Counted from the first letter of the stretch, positions 1 through 8,751 are shown. The stretch is DNA of 41,813 bases from CAZJCK01 sp964544635 (GCA_964544635.1 CAZJCK010000028.1:1-41813); one strand, 5' to 3'. Notes: generated by a model not told the origin, from the sequence alone. Made by a program: numbers and translations.

Positions 1-1201
1 CGGTCGGGACGTTGGTCGGACGCGGATTGAGCACGTTGTTGGTCGTGCGGAAGGTGTCCAAACCGGCAAAGACCGGATCCTGGAAGTAGTTGTTCCAGTT
101 GACCAGCGAGTCGGCCAGCTCGGCATCACCGTTGGTGGCATCAAGAGCGGTCGTACCGGTCTTGAAAGCACCCCAGATGTTGTTGTACAGATACAAGGTG
201 CCGTCGCGCAAGCGATCGCGCGTGTTGGCATCCGGGATCTGAGCGCCGTAGTTGGCTTCGGCGAAGATCGAGTTGAACACGCCGGCGCCGAAGTTGGCGC
301 GCATGTTCAGACCCTGGGTCGACGTCGAGTTGGCGTCGCCACCCCGGCCGATCGCGGTGATGTTGGATACATGCAGAGTGGTGTACGGCGTGGCCAGGGT
401 CACGTCATCACCATCCCATTCACCAAGATTGCCGCCGTCACTGCGCGCCTGAATAGTGAACCAGAACTGACCGGAGACCGAAAGACCTTCGTCGGTGTCA
501 AACGAATCATCACCGCAGAACGCAGCGACGAGATAGTTACAACGGACGGTGCCGCCAAACCACTCGAAACCGTCATCCTGGTTGAAGATGACTTCAACGT
601 GGCTGATGACGGTACCGCTGCCAACTGCGCCCATGGTCAGGCCGTTGATCTCGTTGTTGGCGCCGATGTTCGAACCGCCGTGACGGATCGACACATACTT
701 GATGACGCCGGAGTTGTCGGTGTCGTCGGTGCCGCCGTATTCGGAACGCGTCGTTACCGGCAGACCTTCGATGTTGTCCACACCGTCGTTGGTGCGAGCA
801 TTACCGAGCACGATAACGCCACCCCACTGGCCGGTTGGGGAACTGGATTCAAACGGATCAACCGTACCGACATCGTCGATGATGGTGGTGAAGATGATCG
901 GCTTGTTGCGAGTACCTTCGGCGTAGATTTTACCGCCGCGGGCAACGATCAGGGCGGTGGCGTTTTCGCCCTGGCCCTGGTTACCCTTGATGATGGTACC
1001 GGCTTCGATGATCAGCACTTCGCCGTCTTCGACAAAGACAAAACCATCGAGATTGTAGACAGTATCGGACGACCAGTAATTCAGGGCGCCGATATCAGCA
1101 TCTTGGATGACCTTGACGAACTTGCCGTCGTCGTCTACCTGGGCAGAGGCAACGACCGGCAGGGCCAGGACCATCAGAGCTACCATTAGTTTGCGAATCA
1201 C
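1..1201 (-). CDS. Secreted beta-helix-like protein, 3' end outside window (partial)
   Basis: Conceptual translation from a GTG at 1201 stays open for 400 codons to the left edge, so the C-terminus is missing. The GTG is chosen because a perfect AGGAGGT (1207-1213) sits 5 nt before it. Residues 1-20 form a signal peptide ending in VASA, so the product is exported. The mature part is rich in short Gly/Asn/Asp turns with phrases such as GQWGGVIVLG, NNEINGLTMG and DDGFEWFGGT. I recognise these from a widespread family of secreted or lipid-anchored proteins of unknown function encoded beside TonB-dependent receptors in Bacteroidota and marine Proteobacteria. The fold is probably a right-handed parallel beta-helix. 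The gene lies 307 bp downstream of such a receptor on the same strand, which fits a surface-exposed partner. Whether a sorting or anchoring domain follows cannot be seen. Family assignment is fairly sure; function is unknown. Confidence 0.85.
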   Translation of the reverse strand, partial: MIRKLMVALMVLALPVVASAQVDDDGKFVKVIQDADIGALNYWSSDTVYNLDGFVFVEDGEVLIIEAGTIIKGNQGQGENATALIVARGGKIYAEGTRNKPIIFTTIIDDVGTVDPFESSSPTGQWGGVIVLGNARTNDGVDNIEGLPVTTRSEYGGTDDTDNSGVIKYVSIRHGGSNIGANNEINGLTMGAVGSGTVISHVEVIFNQDDGFEWFGGTVRCNYLVAAFCGDDSFDTDEGLSVSGQFWFTIQARSDGGNLGEWDGDDVTLATPYTTLHVSNITAIGRGGDANSTSTQGLNMRANFGAGVFNSIFAEANYGAQIPDANTRDRLRDGTLYLYNNIWGAFKTGTTALDATNGDAELADSLVNWNNYFQDPVFAGLDTFRTTNNVLNPRPTNVPT

Positions 1202-1475
1202 GTACAACCTCCTGTACTGATAAGCGGAATTGATTAGTTACTCGTGTTTTCTAAGTCGGTGGGTACAATAGTTGGAGACTATCGTTTCCCTTTCTGTGAA
1301 CTCTCTACATGTTTCCCTGTCAATCGGTCGGTGCTTCCTCCTTTCAGCATTTCGGGTTACCTAATATCAGAGGGTCGTCGACAGTCGCAATGAACAGCAT
1401 CCATGGTGTGGCTCTCATGTTTCTTGTTCAGTGCCTCCGTCATGGGTTCTAACACACGCTCTGTTAGTAAAGCGC

Positions 1476-1496
1476 GGGGGAGGAGTTTCCTCCCCC
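1476..1496 (-). terminator. Perfect 9-bp hairpin after the TonB receptor gene
   Basis: Arms 1476-1484 and 1488-1496 are exact reverse complements (GGGGGAGGA/TCCTCCCCC) around a 3-nt loop, 12 bases past the receptor stop codon. On the minus strand the following bases are GCGCTTTA, a poor U-tract, so it may be a weak terminator or a processing or stability hairpin between the receptor gene and the partial gene. On the plus strand five T follow at 1503-1507. The rest of the 1202-1508 gap holds the ribosome-binding site of the next gene, a small inverted pair CTAACA/TGTTAG (1449-1467) and nothing else I can name. Confidence 0.5.
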
Positions 1497-1508
1497 ACGA
1501 GGTTTTTC

Positions 1509-4466
1509 CTAAAAAATGTTGTAGCTGATCCCGAAGGAGTAGGACACACCACGGGAGTAACGCTCGTAATAATGCGGACGACTCAGGGTTATCGGTTCCG
1601 GATCGTCGTACTGTAGTTCGAAGTCTTCATTCAGCAGGTTTTTCGCCGCGAACTTGAGGGTGGGACCGCCGTCTCCAAAGACCCGTTGTTTAACAATCAG
1701 GTCAACATCGTTACGCGGCATCTCGTACACATCCGGAACACCATTCTCATTGTTGATCGCAAAGCGGCGACCAAAACGATTATAGAACAGACTCATTTGT
1801 GTCCCTGTGTTGAGATTGTCATAAGCCACATCGAAGTTAATGATGTACGGTGATTGTCCGTAGAGGGGCCGGGTTTCCTGGCGATCAAGGCCGATTGGAA
1901 TGACTTCATTCAATTCGTCTTCGGGTATATCCACCTCGGAGTGCACCAGCGTCACGTTGCCGCCGATCTTGAAGTTGGCAAGGGCGGAATGAATGTGGTC
2001 AAGGCGGCGACGGAATTCAAACTCCACGCCATAGACGGTACCGCCCGGGACATTCTGCGGCTGAACCTGTCCGTTGGTGCCTATCAAGGCCAGCTCAATC
2101 GGATTGGTCAGTTCCTTGTAAAAGACACTGAACGCGAGGACCTCACCCGGGCGCAAGAACCACTCCCAGCGAGTGTCAAAATTGGAGATAATGGTACGGT
2201 CCAGAGTGGGATTGCCCTGGTAGATACGAGCGACCGAAAATTCTTCGACAATAGCCGGCGACATCTCGCGGAAAGTGGGGCGCGCCAGGGTGCGACCGTA
2301 GGCAGCCCTGAGATTCATGCTCTCGTTCAACGGATACACGAAATTGACCGACGGCAGAGCGTCCGTAACGTCGATGAGTCCGGTATCGGGGCGAGTCGTG
2401 ATAACTTCCATTTTGGTGTGCTCGAATCGAACGCCGCCGATCATCTTCAAGCGCGAGAAGACGGGGAACTCCACCATGCCGTAACCGGCGGTGACCTGCT
2501 GTGTGGCGTCGTAGTTGTTGGAGGGGAGGAACACCTCGTACGGCAGATTAACGCCGTTGTACTGGTAATAACTACCGCTGTCGGTAACAACCTCGACAGC
2601 TTCGTCCACGCCGGAACGATCAAACCATGCCTCGACGTCACCTTGCAACTGCTGATATGCCGCCTGATTGTTACCGCGGGTCCGATACTCGAACTCGGAT
2701 TCAAAAACGGTGCGGTCCTTGTCCAGGAAGTAAGCGCCGGTCTTGAATTTGGACGTCTTGCCAAGTGAGAAGATCAGGTCGAGGCGATATTCATTATTCG
2801 TTTCCTCGAGATCGCGCCAGCTCTGCGACGGCTCGACCCCGTTCGCGTCCATTATCAGGTTGCCCGAAAGGGTGTCCTGTGCGTCGCTGAAGAAACGAAT
2901 ATTCGGTTCGACACGGGCAGACGACGCTCGGGAAACTTGCCATTCCCCTCGGAGAAATTCAAAGACCTGATGTTCGCCGAAGAAACGGTGGGCCGTCAGG
3001 CTGCGTTCGAAGTACTTCAGCGCTCTCGTTCGATACTCCACCGGGTCCAGATTAAAGAACTCCTGATACGCGCCGGTCAGTTCGCGGGTGTCGGTTTCGC
3101 CGTGCTGATTCCGAACCAGACCGTAGCCGATCTTGTGCAGGGGGTGAATCCCATAAACCAGGCGAAGCATGCTTCCCCACAAGACGTTCTCGCGCGTACG
3201 AACTTCATTGAGCTCGTATCCCCGAACCGGATCGAGGGTGTCGACAGGAGCAGGATTGGCGGCATACTCCGCGACAAAACCATCATCGTAAAAATTCGTT
3301 GATCGAGAATAACTCAGCGATGCACTGATACCGACCGGCCGCTCGAAGAGCTGAAACTGATCCCCAAAGGATACAGAGTAGCTCTGGTCGAGTGGAGCTT
3401 CTCGTTCCAGCGAGGTCATCCGGCTGGAGGTCAGTAGCTTCGTACGGTCTTCCAGATACTGTACATAAGCGATGTCGCCGGGATTTGGATCGGTGGCACT
3501 CACTGCCGGCAGCGCCGGCGGACTTCCGGTTGTACCTGCGCGGTCGGAGAGAGCCTGGTTGTCGGTAATAATCGACGGGATGTCACGAAGGCCGCCGTCC
3601 TTACCAAGCCACTCGGAATCCGAACGCTCCTGCCCTATAACAGTCTTGAACGTGGTGTTGGTGTTATAGGAGACACCGCTCGACACCTCCAGCATACGGG
3701 TATCGGGGTAGTCCCTGGTCACGAGGTTGACCGAGCCGCCGGCGAAGTTGCCCGGTTTGTCCGGTGTAAATGTCTTTTCCACCGTGATATTGTCAAGCAG
3801 GCTCGACGGGATCATGTCCAGGGGAGCAGCTGTCCTGTCCGGATCGGAAGATGGCAGCAGGGATCCGTCAAGTTGCGTGCTGGCGTAGCGGTCTCCCAGG
3901 CCACGTACATAGATGTACTTGCCGCCGACAACCGAGGCGCCCGTCACTTTGGTCATGGCCTCGGCAGCGTCTCCGGCCCCGGAGCGAGAGATTTCCTGGG
4001 AGCTGATGGCGTCCGAAACCACCGTTGCTTTCTGACGATTCTTCAAGATCGTCGCTTCAGTATTTTCCACGCGCTTGGCCGTCACCGTGATCCCTTCCAC
4101 CTCGGTTGCTTCCTCCTGCAACGACAGGTTGAAGGTCTTGGAATCATTGGCGGCGATCACCACGCCGGTTACTTCCACCTTCTCATAGTTCACGGAGCTG
4201 GCGACCAGGGTGTAGCTGCCGGGGGTGATGTTCTTGATGCGGAAATTCCCGTCCAGGTCGGTCTGGGCGCCCATACTCGTGCCCTTGAGCATGACATTGG
4301 CGCCTATCAATCCTTCACCGGTCGCCTTATCGACGACCTTTCCCTGGATGATGCCGGTCTCGGCGGCCCATAGAGCCGACGATGCCAGCATGACAACGGC
4401 CATCGCGGTAATCACCGCCAGCCATCGTCGCGGCCTCCGTGCCGATTTGTCAAAGCAGTTGAACAT
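1509..4466 (-). CDS. TonB-dependent outer-membrane receptor with carboxypeptidase-regulatory-like domain
   Basis: Predicted outer-membrane active transporter driven by TonB. I start at the ATG at 4466 (985 residues) because AAAGGTG lies just upstream; the ATG seven codons earlier has no ribosome-binding site. The N-terminus has Arg-rich residues and a hydrophobic signal segment (about 14-34). A carboxypeptidase-regulatory-like beta-sandwich follows (about 37-115), then a TonB-box-like EGITVTAKR (124-132) and a plug with YIYVRGLGDRY near 185 and GNFAGGSVNLVTRDYP near 240. A beta-barrel runs to the terminal Phe (YNIF), the usual end for BAM insertion. The YVRGLGDRY-type plug belongs to receptors commonly paired with the beta-helix protein encoded next to this gene. 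The orphan response regulator is upstream on the same strand and phased repeats lie in between, suggesting regulated uptake. The substrate cannot be read from sequence. Confidence 0.93.
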   Translation of the reverse strand: MFNCFDKSARRPRRWLAVITAMAVVMLASSALWAAETGIIQGKVVDKATGEGLIGANVMLKGTSMGAQTDLDGNFRIKNITPGSYTLVASSVNYEKVEVTGVVIAANDSKTFNLSLQEEATEVEGITVTAKRVENTEATILKNRQKATVVSDAISSQEISRSGAGDAAEAMTKVTGASVVGGKYIYVRGLGDRYASTQLDGSLLPSSDPDRTAAPLDMIPSSLLDNITVEKTFTPDKPGNFAGGSVNLVTRDYPDTRMLEVSSGVSYNTNTTFKTVIGQERSDSEWLGKDGGLRDIPSIITDNQALSDRAGTTGSPPALPAVSATDPNPGDIAYVQYLEDRTKLLTSSRMTSLEREAPLDQSYSVSFGDQFQLFERPVGISASLSYSRSTNFYDDGFVAEYAANPAPVDTLDPVRGYELNEVRTRENVLWGSMLRLVYGIHPLHKIGYGLVRNQHGETDTRELTGAYQEFFNLDPVEYRTRALKYFERSLTAHRFFGEHQVFEFLRGEWQVSRASSARVEPNIRFFSDAQDTLSGNLIMDANGVEPSQSWRDLEETNNEYRLDLIFSLGKTSKFKTGAYFLDKDRTVFESEFEYRTRGNNQAAYQQLQGDVEAWFDRSGVDEAVEVVTDSGSYYQYNGVNLPYEVFLPSNNYDATQQVTAGYGMVEFPVFSRLKMIGGVRFEHTKMEVITTRPDTGLIDVTDALPSVNFVYPLNESMNLRAAYGRTLARPTFREMSPAIVEEFSVARIYQGNPTLDRTIISNFDTRWEWFLRPGEVLAFSVFYKELTNPIELALIGTNGQVQPQNVPGGTVYGVEFEFRRRLDHIHSALANFKIGGNVTLVHSEVDIPEDELNEVIPIGLDRQETRPLYGQSPYIINFDVAYDNLNTGTQMSLFYNRFGRRFAINNENGVPDVYEMPRNDVDLIVKQRVFGDGGPTLKFAAKNLLNEDFELQYDDPEPITLSRPHYYERYSRGVSYSFGISYNIF

Positions 4467-4791
4467 GTTCACCTTTCTTTTCTCCATACATGCATGCGAG
4501 TCAGTTGAACTGCGTTAGTTGATGTGCTATCAGTGTCAGTCTCGGGGGTGTCGCCATTCAGTGATACTGCGCGCCGCAACAGGCTGTGACCGGCTCTTAC
4601 CGGTCTGCCGAATTCTGTCGTGGCTTGTAGTATCCTTGGGTACTGAATGGGATTGGTGACGAATCATTGGTGCCGTATGGTGCGGTCATTGCAATCGCGT
4701 CGTTTCCCGTATTACCCCGATCCCTTCATGTTTGCGGTTCGTGCATTACTGATTCTTTACCGTATCGTCTTGCGGAAACTAATTCCCGAAA

Positions 4792-4831
4792 TGTTAGGTC
4801 ACTGTTAGGGTTGTATGTTTTTTGCGTTACA
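4792..4831 (-). promoter_or_regulatory. 11-bp-phased direct repeats, Pho-box-like, upstream of the receptor gene
   Basis: On the plus strand TGTTAGG occurs at 4792-4798 and again at 4803-4809, separated by TCAC, a period of exactly 11 bp. CGTTACA at 4825-4831 is a weaker third copy two periods further on. Read toward the receptor gene the unit is CCTAACA. Two 7-bp direct repeats with a 4-bp spacer is the architecture bound by PhoB/PhoP-type OmpR-family regulators. The site is about 325 bp before the receptor start, so a long leader would follow. The rest of the 4467-4885 gap shows no other clear element and no strong terminator for the regulator gene. Confidence 0.45.
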
Positions 4832-4885
4832 AATAGGGAGGCAACCCATTGCAGCCTCTAAAGTTATCCACAGCGCCGGGGTAAC

Positions 4886-5620
4886 TCATTGTCCCGGAAT
4901 GTCCTTGAAGCGGTAGCCCACGCCGCGCACGGTTTGGATATATTCGCCGCACGGCCCGAGTTTTTTTCGCAGACCGACAATGTGAACATCCACCGCCCGG
5001 TCAGCCACGATGGTACCGTCGCCGCGCACGGCATCCACGATGTCGTAGCGCGAGAAGACCCAACCTGCTTTCTGCGCCAGGAGATGCAGGATTTTGAATT
5101 CAGTGGAGGTCAGCGGGGCCTGGGAATCGTCCACTTTGACCAGGTGACGCCCCGGATCGATATAGAGGCGGCCGCGTCGGATGGCCGAATTGGAGTCGGA
5201 GACTCCTTCCGCCTGGGCGCGCAGCCGGGCGCGGATGCGCGCCACCAGCACGCGGGGGCTGAACGGTTTGGTCACATAATCGTCGGCGCCCACTTCCAGG
5301 CCTGATACGATGTCGCTTTCTTCGGAGCGGGCGGTCAGCATGATCACCGGGATATTGCGGGTGCGACCGTCGCTCTTGAGTCGTTTGCAGACTTCAAGAC
5401 CATCCATGCCGGGCAGCATCAGGTCGAGCAATACCAGCGCAGGCAACAATTTCTGGCACAAGTCGACGCCTTCTTCGCCCGTCGCGGCGCCGTGAACCGT
5501 ATAGCCCTCGCGACGCAGGTTAAGTTCGATCAACTCGCGGATATCAGGTTCGTCTTCGACAACGAGGATCTTCTGGGTCACTCGTTCGGGAGCGGACTTG
5601 TCGGACAGTCTGGCGTTCAT
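4886..5620 (-). CDS. OmpR/PhoB-family response regulator (orphan)
   Basis: Two-component transcription factor of 244 residues. A receiver domain (about 16-135) has the acidic pair Glu22/Asp23, the phospho-acceptor Asp66 in LLDLMLPG, Thr96 and Lys118. A winged-helix DNA-binding domain follows (about 148-240) with the recognition segment DRAVDVHIVGLRKKLG. The ATG at 5620 is preceded by GGAGG at good spacing. No histidine kinase is adjacent. It is a close paralog of the regulator at 21373-22062, and the recognition helices are almost identical, so both may read similar DNA sites. Four 11-bp-phased repeats lie 31-70 bp before its start, which suggests autoregulation. The next gene downstream on the same strand is the TonB receptor. 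PhoB/PhoP-like by sequence; the signal it answers is unknown. Confidence 0.93.
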   Translation of the reverse strand: MNARLSDKSAPERVTQKILVVEDEPDIRELIELNLRREGYTVHGAATGEEGVDLCQKLLPALVLLDLMLPGMDGLEVCKRLKSDGRTRNIPVIMLTARSEESDIVSGLEVGADDYVTKPFSPRVLVARIRARLRAQAEGVSDSNSAIRRGRLYIDPGRHLVKVDDSQAPLTSTEFKILHLLAQKAGWVFSRYDIVDAVRGDGTIVADRAVDVHIVGLRKKLGPCGEYIQTVRGVGYRFKDIPGQ

Positions 5621-5650
5621 GTAACCTCCAGCCAGACGGTAGATTTCAGC

Positions 5651-5690
5651 GGTTAGAGATGCGTGAGCGGTTTGTTAGAATAGTATTAGA
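5651..5690 (-). promoter_or_regulatory. Array of 11-bp-phased CTAACA-type repeats before the orphan regulator gene
   Basis: Plus-strand 7-mers at 5651 (GGTTAGA), 5662 (CGTGAGC, degenerate), 5673 (TGTTAGA) and 5684 (TATTAGA) are spaced exactly 11 bp. Read toward the gene on the minus strand they are TCTAATA, TCTAACA, GCTCACG and TCTAACC. This matches the general plan of PhoP/PhoB boxes (TTAACA-like hexamers or 7-mers on one face of the helix). The array lies 31-70 bp upstream of the ATG at 5620, where a regulator would control its own promoter. The same unit recurs before the receptor gene at 4792-4809. Confidence 0.55.
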
Positions 5691-5931
5691 TATTTCGATT
5701 CCCAAAATGCTGTTTGTCGGCAGTTTGACATCTCATTCATTTACACTCGGCATTTCGTCTCGTTTCTTGGCGGGAGAAGTCCGGGATAACGACTGTCCGA
5801 GTCTCATTTGCTCCCACGCCCATCCGACACCTCCGGCCCCCACAATCGGACTGCCGACTACCGGGCGTGCCATCCGGCGTGACCACCCCCTCCCCCAATA
5901 AGCCCCCCGAAACTATCGACCGAGTACGAAT

Positions 5932-6180
5932 TCAATTCTGTAGGTAATCCATGTACGGACCGGTCGTCCGTTCTGGATCCCGGGGCTGAAGCGGCAGCAT
6001 GAAGCCGCCGCCACCGGTGCCGGCATGGGCGGGTGGCGCCGGCCACAGCGAGTAGACGAGCAGGAGGAAGGCAACCAGTCCGACAGACGACAAGCTGCCG
6101 ATTATCTGATTGCGCTGATAGACACGTTTGAGTTCCGCCGCTCCGTAGGGCGAATAGAGCACTCGATACCGTTCGCGCAT
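5932..6180 (-). CDS. 82-residue single-pass membrane protein resembling the N-terminal anchor of TonB
   Basis: The ATG at 6180 has GAGGGG six to seven bases upstream and the frame shows the high-GC third positions of its neighbours, so I take it as real. Residues 10-25 read YSPYGAAELKRVYQRN, followed by a hydrophobic segment (about 28-46), then a Pro/Gly-rich stretch (PAPPAHAGTGGGG), and it stops at residue 82. The cytoplasmic YSPYGA.ELK..YQRN plus one membrane helix plus Pro-rich start is how TonB-like proteins of this bacterial group begin, but the periplasmic linker and C-terminal receptor-binding domain are absent. Frames beyond the stop show nothing like a TonB C-terminus. It may be a remnant, or a mini-anchor that pairs with another protein. 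It lies 311 bp upstream of the response regulator, on the same strand. Confidence 0.65.
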   Translation of the reverse strand: MRERYRVLYSPYGAAELKRVYQRNQIIGSLSSVGLVAFLLLVYSLWPAPPAHAGTGGGGFMLPLQPRDPERTTGPYMDYLQN

Positions 6181-6480
6181 AACGCACCCCTCAATCTGCG
6201 AGCACAGTCGCGGTTGCGAAGTTTGCGGGTTTGCCCGGCGATGGTTTCAGCGACGGGCCGGGTATAGTCCAACGTCATCTTCATGCTGTTCTTTAAGGGG
6301 AGTTCTGCCCGCGAGTGAGGCGCGGTTATGGCACAGACGCGGCCGGGCGGCCATCTGTCCATTCATTTCCGCCGCCCGCCGCGGAAAACTGAAACCGGCT
6401 GTCGATCCGACAGATGTAAGCCATTCGCTGGAACCAGAATTCACGCCGGTGGTTTAAGGAGCAGACCCGTAACATGGATC

Positions 6481-6493
6481 ATTAGTGTCTAAT
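6481..6493. promoter_or_regulatory. Short palindrome ATTAG-TGT-CTAAT before the DsbD-like gene
   Basis: A perfect 5+3+5 inverted repeat lies 46 bp before the DsbD-like start codon and could be an operator. The remaining part of the 6181-6538 gap separates divergent genes. It contains the ribosome-binding site of the TonB-anchor gene at its left end and an AAGGAG followed by a three-codon ORF near 6460-6483, but no recognisable promoter or RNA. Confidence 0.25.
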
Positions 6494-6538
6494 AATTGCA
6501 CATCGCAACAACCACCTCGGCTCCTGACCTGACAGTTT

Positions 6539-8689
6539 ATGACAAGCATCAATCGCCTTCTCTTTATCATATCAACCGTGCTGCTGCTCGCAGCATCCGC
6601 TATGGCTGCGCCGCAACAGGTCGGCCACGTCCGGATCGACCTGATCAGTGAAACCGACGGTATCCGCCCGGGGCAACCGTTCACGGTCGGGCTTCATTTC
6701 GTTATGGATGAGCACTGGCATGTCTACTGGCGCAATCCCGGGGATGCCGGTATTCCACCCAAAATTTCATGGGATCTTCCCGACGGTTTTGAAGTCGCGC
6801 CGATCCAGTGGCCCCAGCCGGAGCGCTTTGTTGTCGAACCGTTGATCAGCCTCGGCTATCACGGCGAGCTGCTGTTGCCGGTGCGCATTACTCCGCCCGA
6901 CGACTTACCGCCGGGGCGGACGGTCACCATCGCGGCCGAGGCCCAGTGGCTGGTCTGCAAGGTCGCATGTATTCCTGGCGAGGCCGAGCTGTCGCTCGAA
7001 CTGCCGGTGACCGGCGAAGTTCCGAATATCGTCGATGAACACGCCGACCTGTTCGCCACCACGCGTGACAAACTGCCGCTTGCCGAATCCGGCTGGCTGG
7101 CTACCGCCGACCTGATCGACCGGGATATTGTACTGACGATCAAACCACCCGACTACTTTGACGGTCGGCTCGACTCCCTCTTGTTCCTGCCGTATGACAA
7201 GAGCCTGATCAATCACGGCGCAAAACAGCAGCTGACGGTTGACGACAGTCTCTACACGCTGACAGTGACACGCTCCAAGTACAGCCTGAACGACCCGGGC
7301 ACGATCGACGGTATCCTGGTATCGACCTCGGGGTTCCGCGGTCCCGGGTCGGAAACGGCTATCCAAATTGCGGCACCAACCGGTGAAGCGGCGGCGTCAT
7401 CCGATCAGCCGACCACAACGGCTGCCGTCGCCGAGGATGCCGATCTGTCGATCTGGGTGGCGCTTGCCTTCGCCTTCCTCGGCGGTATGATCCTCAACCT
7501 GATGCCGTGTGTGCTGCCAGTCCTGTCGCTCAAGATTCTTGGGTTTGTCAACCAGTCGAAAGAAGCCGGTCATTCACCGCTCGGCCACGGCCTGATATTT
7601 ACCGCCGGCGTGCTGCTGTCGTTCTGGATCCTGGCCGGCGTGATGCTCGGCCTGCAGGCCGGGGGAGAACAACTCGGCTGGGGATTCCAGTTGCAGTCGC
7701 CGGCTTTTGTCGTGGTGGTAGCGTCGTTCATGTTCCTCTTCGGCCTCAGCCTGCTCGGTGTTTTCGAGATAGGTACCTCGCTGACCACGGTCGGTAGCAA
7801 AACCGCCGGCAGCAGCGGCCGGAGCGGTTCGTTCCTCAACGGCGTAACTGCCACCATCGTCGCCACCCCCTGCACCGCCCCATTTATGGGCTCGGCGCTG
7901 GGCTTTTCGATCAGTCAGCCGCCGCTGGTATCGATGCTCATTTTCACCGCATTGGCGCTGGGGATGGCATTTCCGTACCTTGTCCTCTCGGCTTCACCCG
8001 CCCTCCTGAAATTCGTGCCCAGACCGGGGCCGTGGATGGAGACCCTGAAACAGATCATGGGTTTTCTGTTGCTGGCCACGGTCATCTGGCTGGCGTGGGT
8101 ATTGGGCATTCAAGCCGGTCCTAACGGCGTCGTCATATTGCTCGCCGTGCTGTTCGTGCTTGGTATTGGCGCCTGGGTGCTGGGGCAGTGGGGGACACTG
8201 GCTGCCTCGACCGCCAGCCGGCGGGTTGCCTGGACGGTTGCCGGAATTGCTGTAACGGTCGCTCTGGCGTTCGGACTCATGGGTATTGAACGGTACGGTA
8301 CGGCGGTTTCGTCTGTTGAGGACAGCAGCGACGGTCCCGTCACCTGGGAGAGGTATTCGCCCGAACGAGTTGAATCACTGTTGGCCAACGGTACGCCGGT
8401 CTTTATCGACTTCACCGCTGCCTGGTGCCTGAGCTGCCAGGTCAACAAGCAGGTGGCGCTGCGCACCGACAAAGTTGAACAGCAGATGGCACGGCTGGGC
8501 GTGGTGCCGATCCAGGCCGACTGGACCGGCCGCGATGAAACGATCACCCGGGCGCTGGCCGAATTTGGCCGAAACTCTGTGCCGTTGTATGTGTTATATA
8601 GCGGACGAGGGGACGAAAAGCCGATTATTCTGCCGGAGATTCTCACTCCGGGAATTGTACTGGATGCTTTGAATAAAATAGAGGGTTGA
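6539..8689 (+). CDS. dsbD: DsbD/ScsB-type thiol:disulfide interchange protein
   Basis: Inner-membrane protein that carries electrons from cytoplasmic thioredoxin to periplasmic thiols. 716 residues. Signal peptide 1-23; N-terminal DsbC-like domain (about 28-280) with the cysteine pair Cys140/Cys144 (VCKVAC). A DsbD/CcdA membrane domain (about 303-585) has both conserved membrane cysteines, Cys324 in MPCVLPVLSLK and Cys445 in ATPCTAPFMG. The C-terminal thioredoxin domain has Cys630-x-x-Cys633 (AAWCLSC). The domain order and WCLSC motif fit the DsbD/ScsB group. No clear ribosome-binding site precedes the ATG, but the signal peptide fixes the start well. A redoxin lipoprotein gene follows 62 bp later, a likely electron acceptor. 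Confidence 0.93.
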   Translation: MTSINRLLFIISTVLLLAASAMAAPQQVGHVRIDLISETDGIRPGQPFTVGLHFVMDEHWHVYWRNPGDAGIPPKISWDLPDGFEVAPIQWPQPERFVVEPLISLGYHGELLLPVRITPPDDLPPGRTVTIAAEAQWLVCKVACIPGEAELSLELPVTGEVPNIVDEHADLFATTRDKLPLAESGWLATADLIDRDIVLTIKPPDYFDGRLDSLLFLPYDKSLINHGAKQQLTVDDSLYTLTVTRSKYSLNDPGTIDGILVSTSGFRGPGSETAIQIAAPTGEAAASSDQPTTTAAVAEDADLSIWVALAFAFLGGMILNLMPCVLPVLSLKILGFVNQSKEAGHSPLGHGLIFTAGVLLSFWILAGVMLGLQAGGEQLGWGFQLQSPAFVVVVASFMFLFGLSLLGVFEIGTSLTTVGSKTAGSSGRSGSFLNGVTATIVATPCTAPFMGSALGFSISQPPLVSMLIFTALALGMAFPYLVLSASPALLKFVPRPGPWMETLKQIMGFLLLATVIWLAWVLGIQAGPNGVVILLAVLFVLGIGAWVLGQWGTLAASTASRRVAWTVAGIAVTVALAFGLMGIERYGTAVSSVEDSSDGPVTWERYSPERVESLLANGTPVFIDFTAAWCLSCQVNKQVALRTDKVEQQMARLGVVPIQADWTGRDETITRALAEFGRNSVPLYVLYSGRGDEKPIILPEILTPGIVLDALNKIEG

Positions 8690-8751
8690 GGCGATTTGAT
8701 GTCGACCGCAACCCGGTTTTACTAACAGAGAGCGAGGAGACAGACACACCA

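Noticed and set aside
371..1189. Long open frame on the plus strand (272 codons)
   Set aside because: It is antisense to the beta-helix gene, which has a signal peptide, perfect ribosome-binding site and family motifs; the plus frame has none of these.
1854..2768. 304-codon plus-strand open frame
   Set aside because: Shadow of the first TonB receptor barrel; the translation is low in protein-like motifs.
6102..6287. Minus-strand ORF beginning MKMTLDYTRP upstream of the TonB-anchor gene
   Set aside because: It has fairly high GC third positions but no good ribosome-binding site and overlaps the TonB-anchor gene by about 80 bp in another frame.
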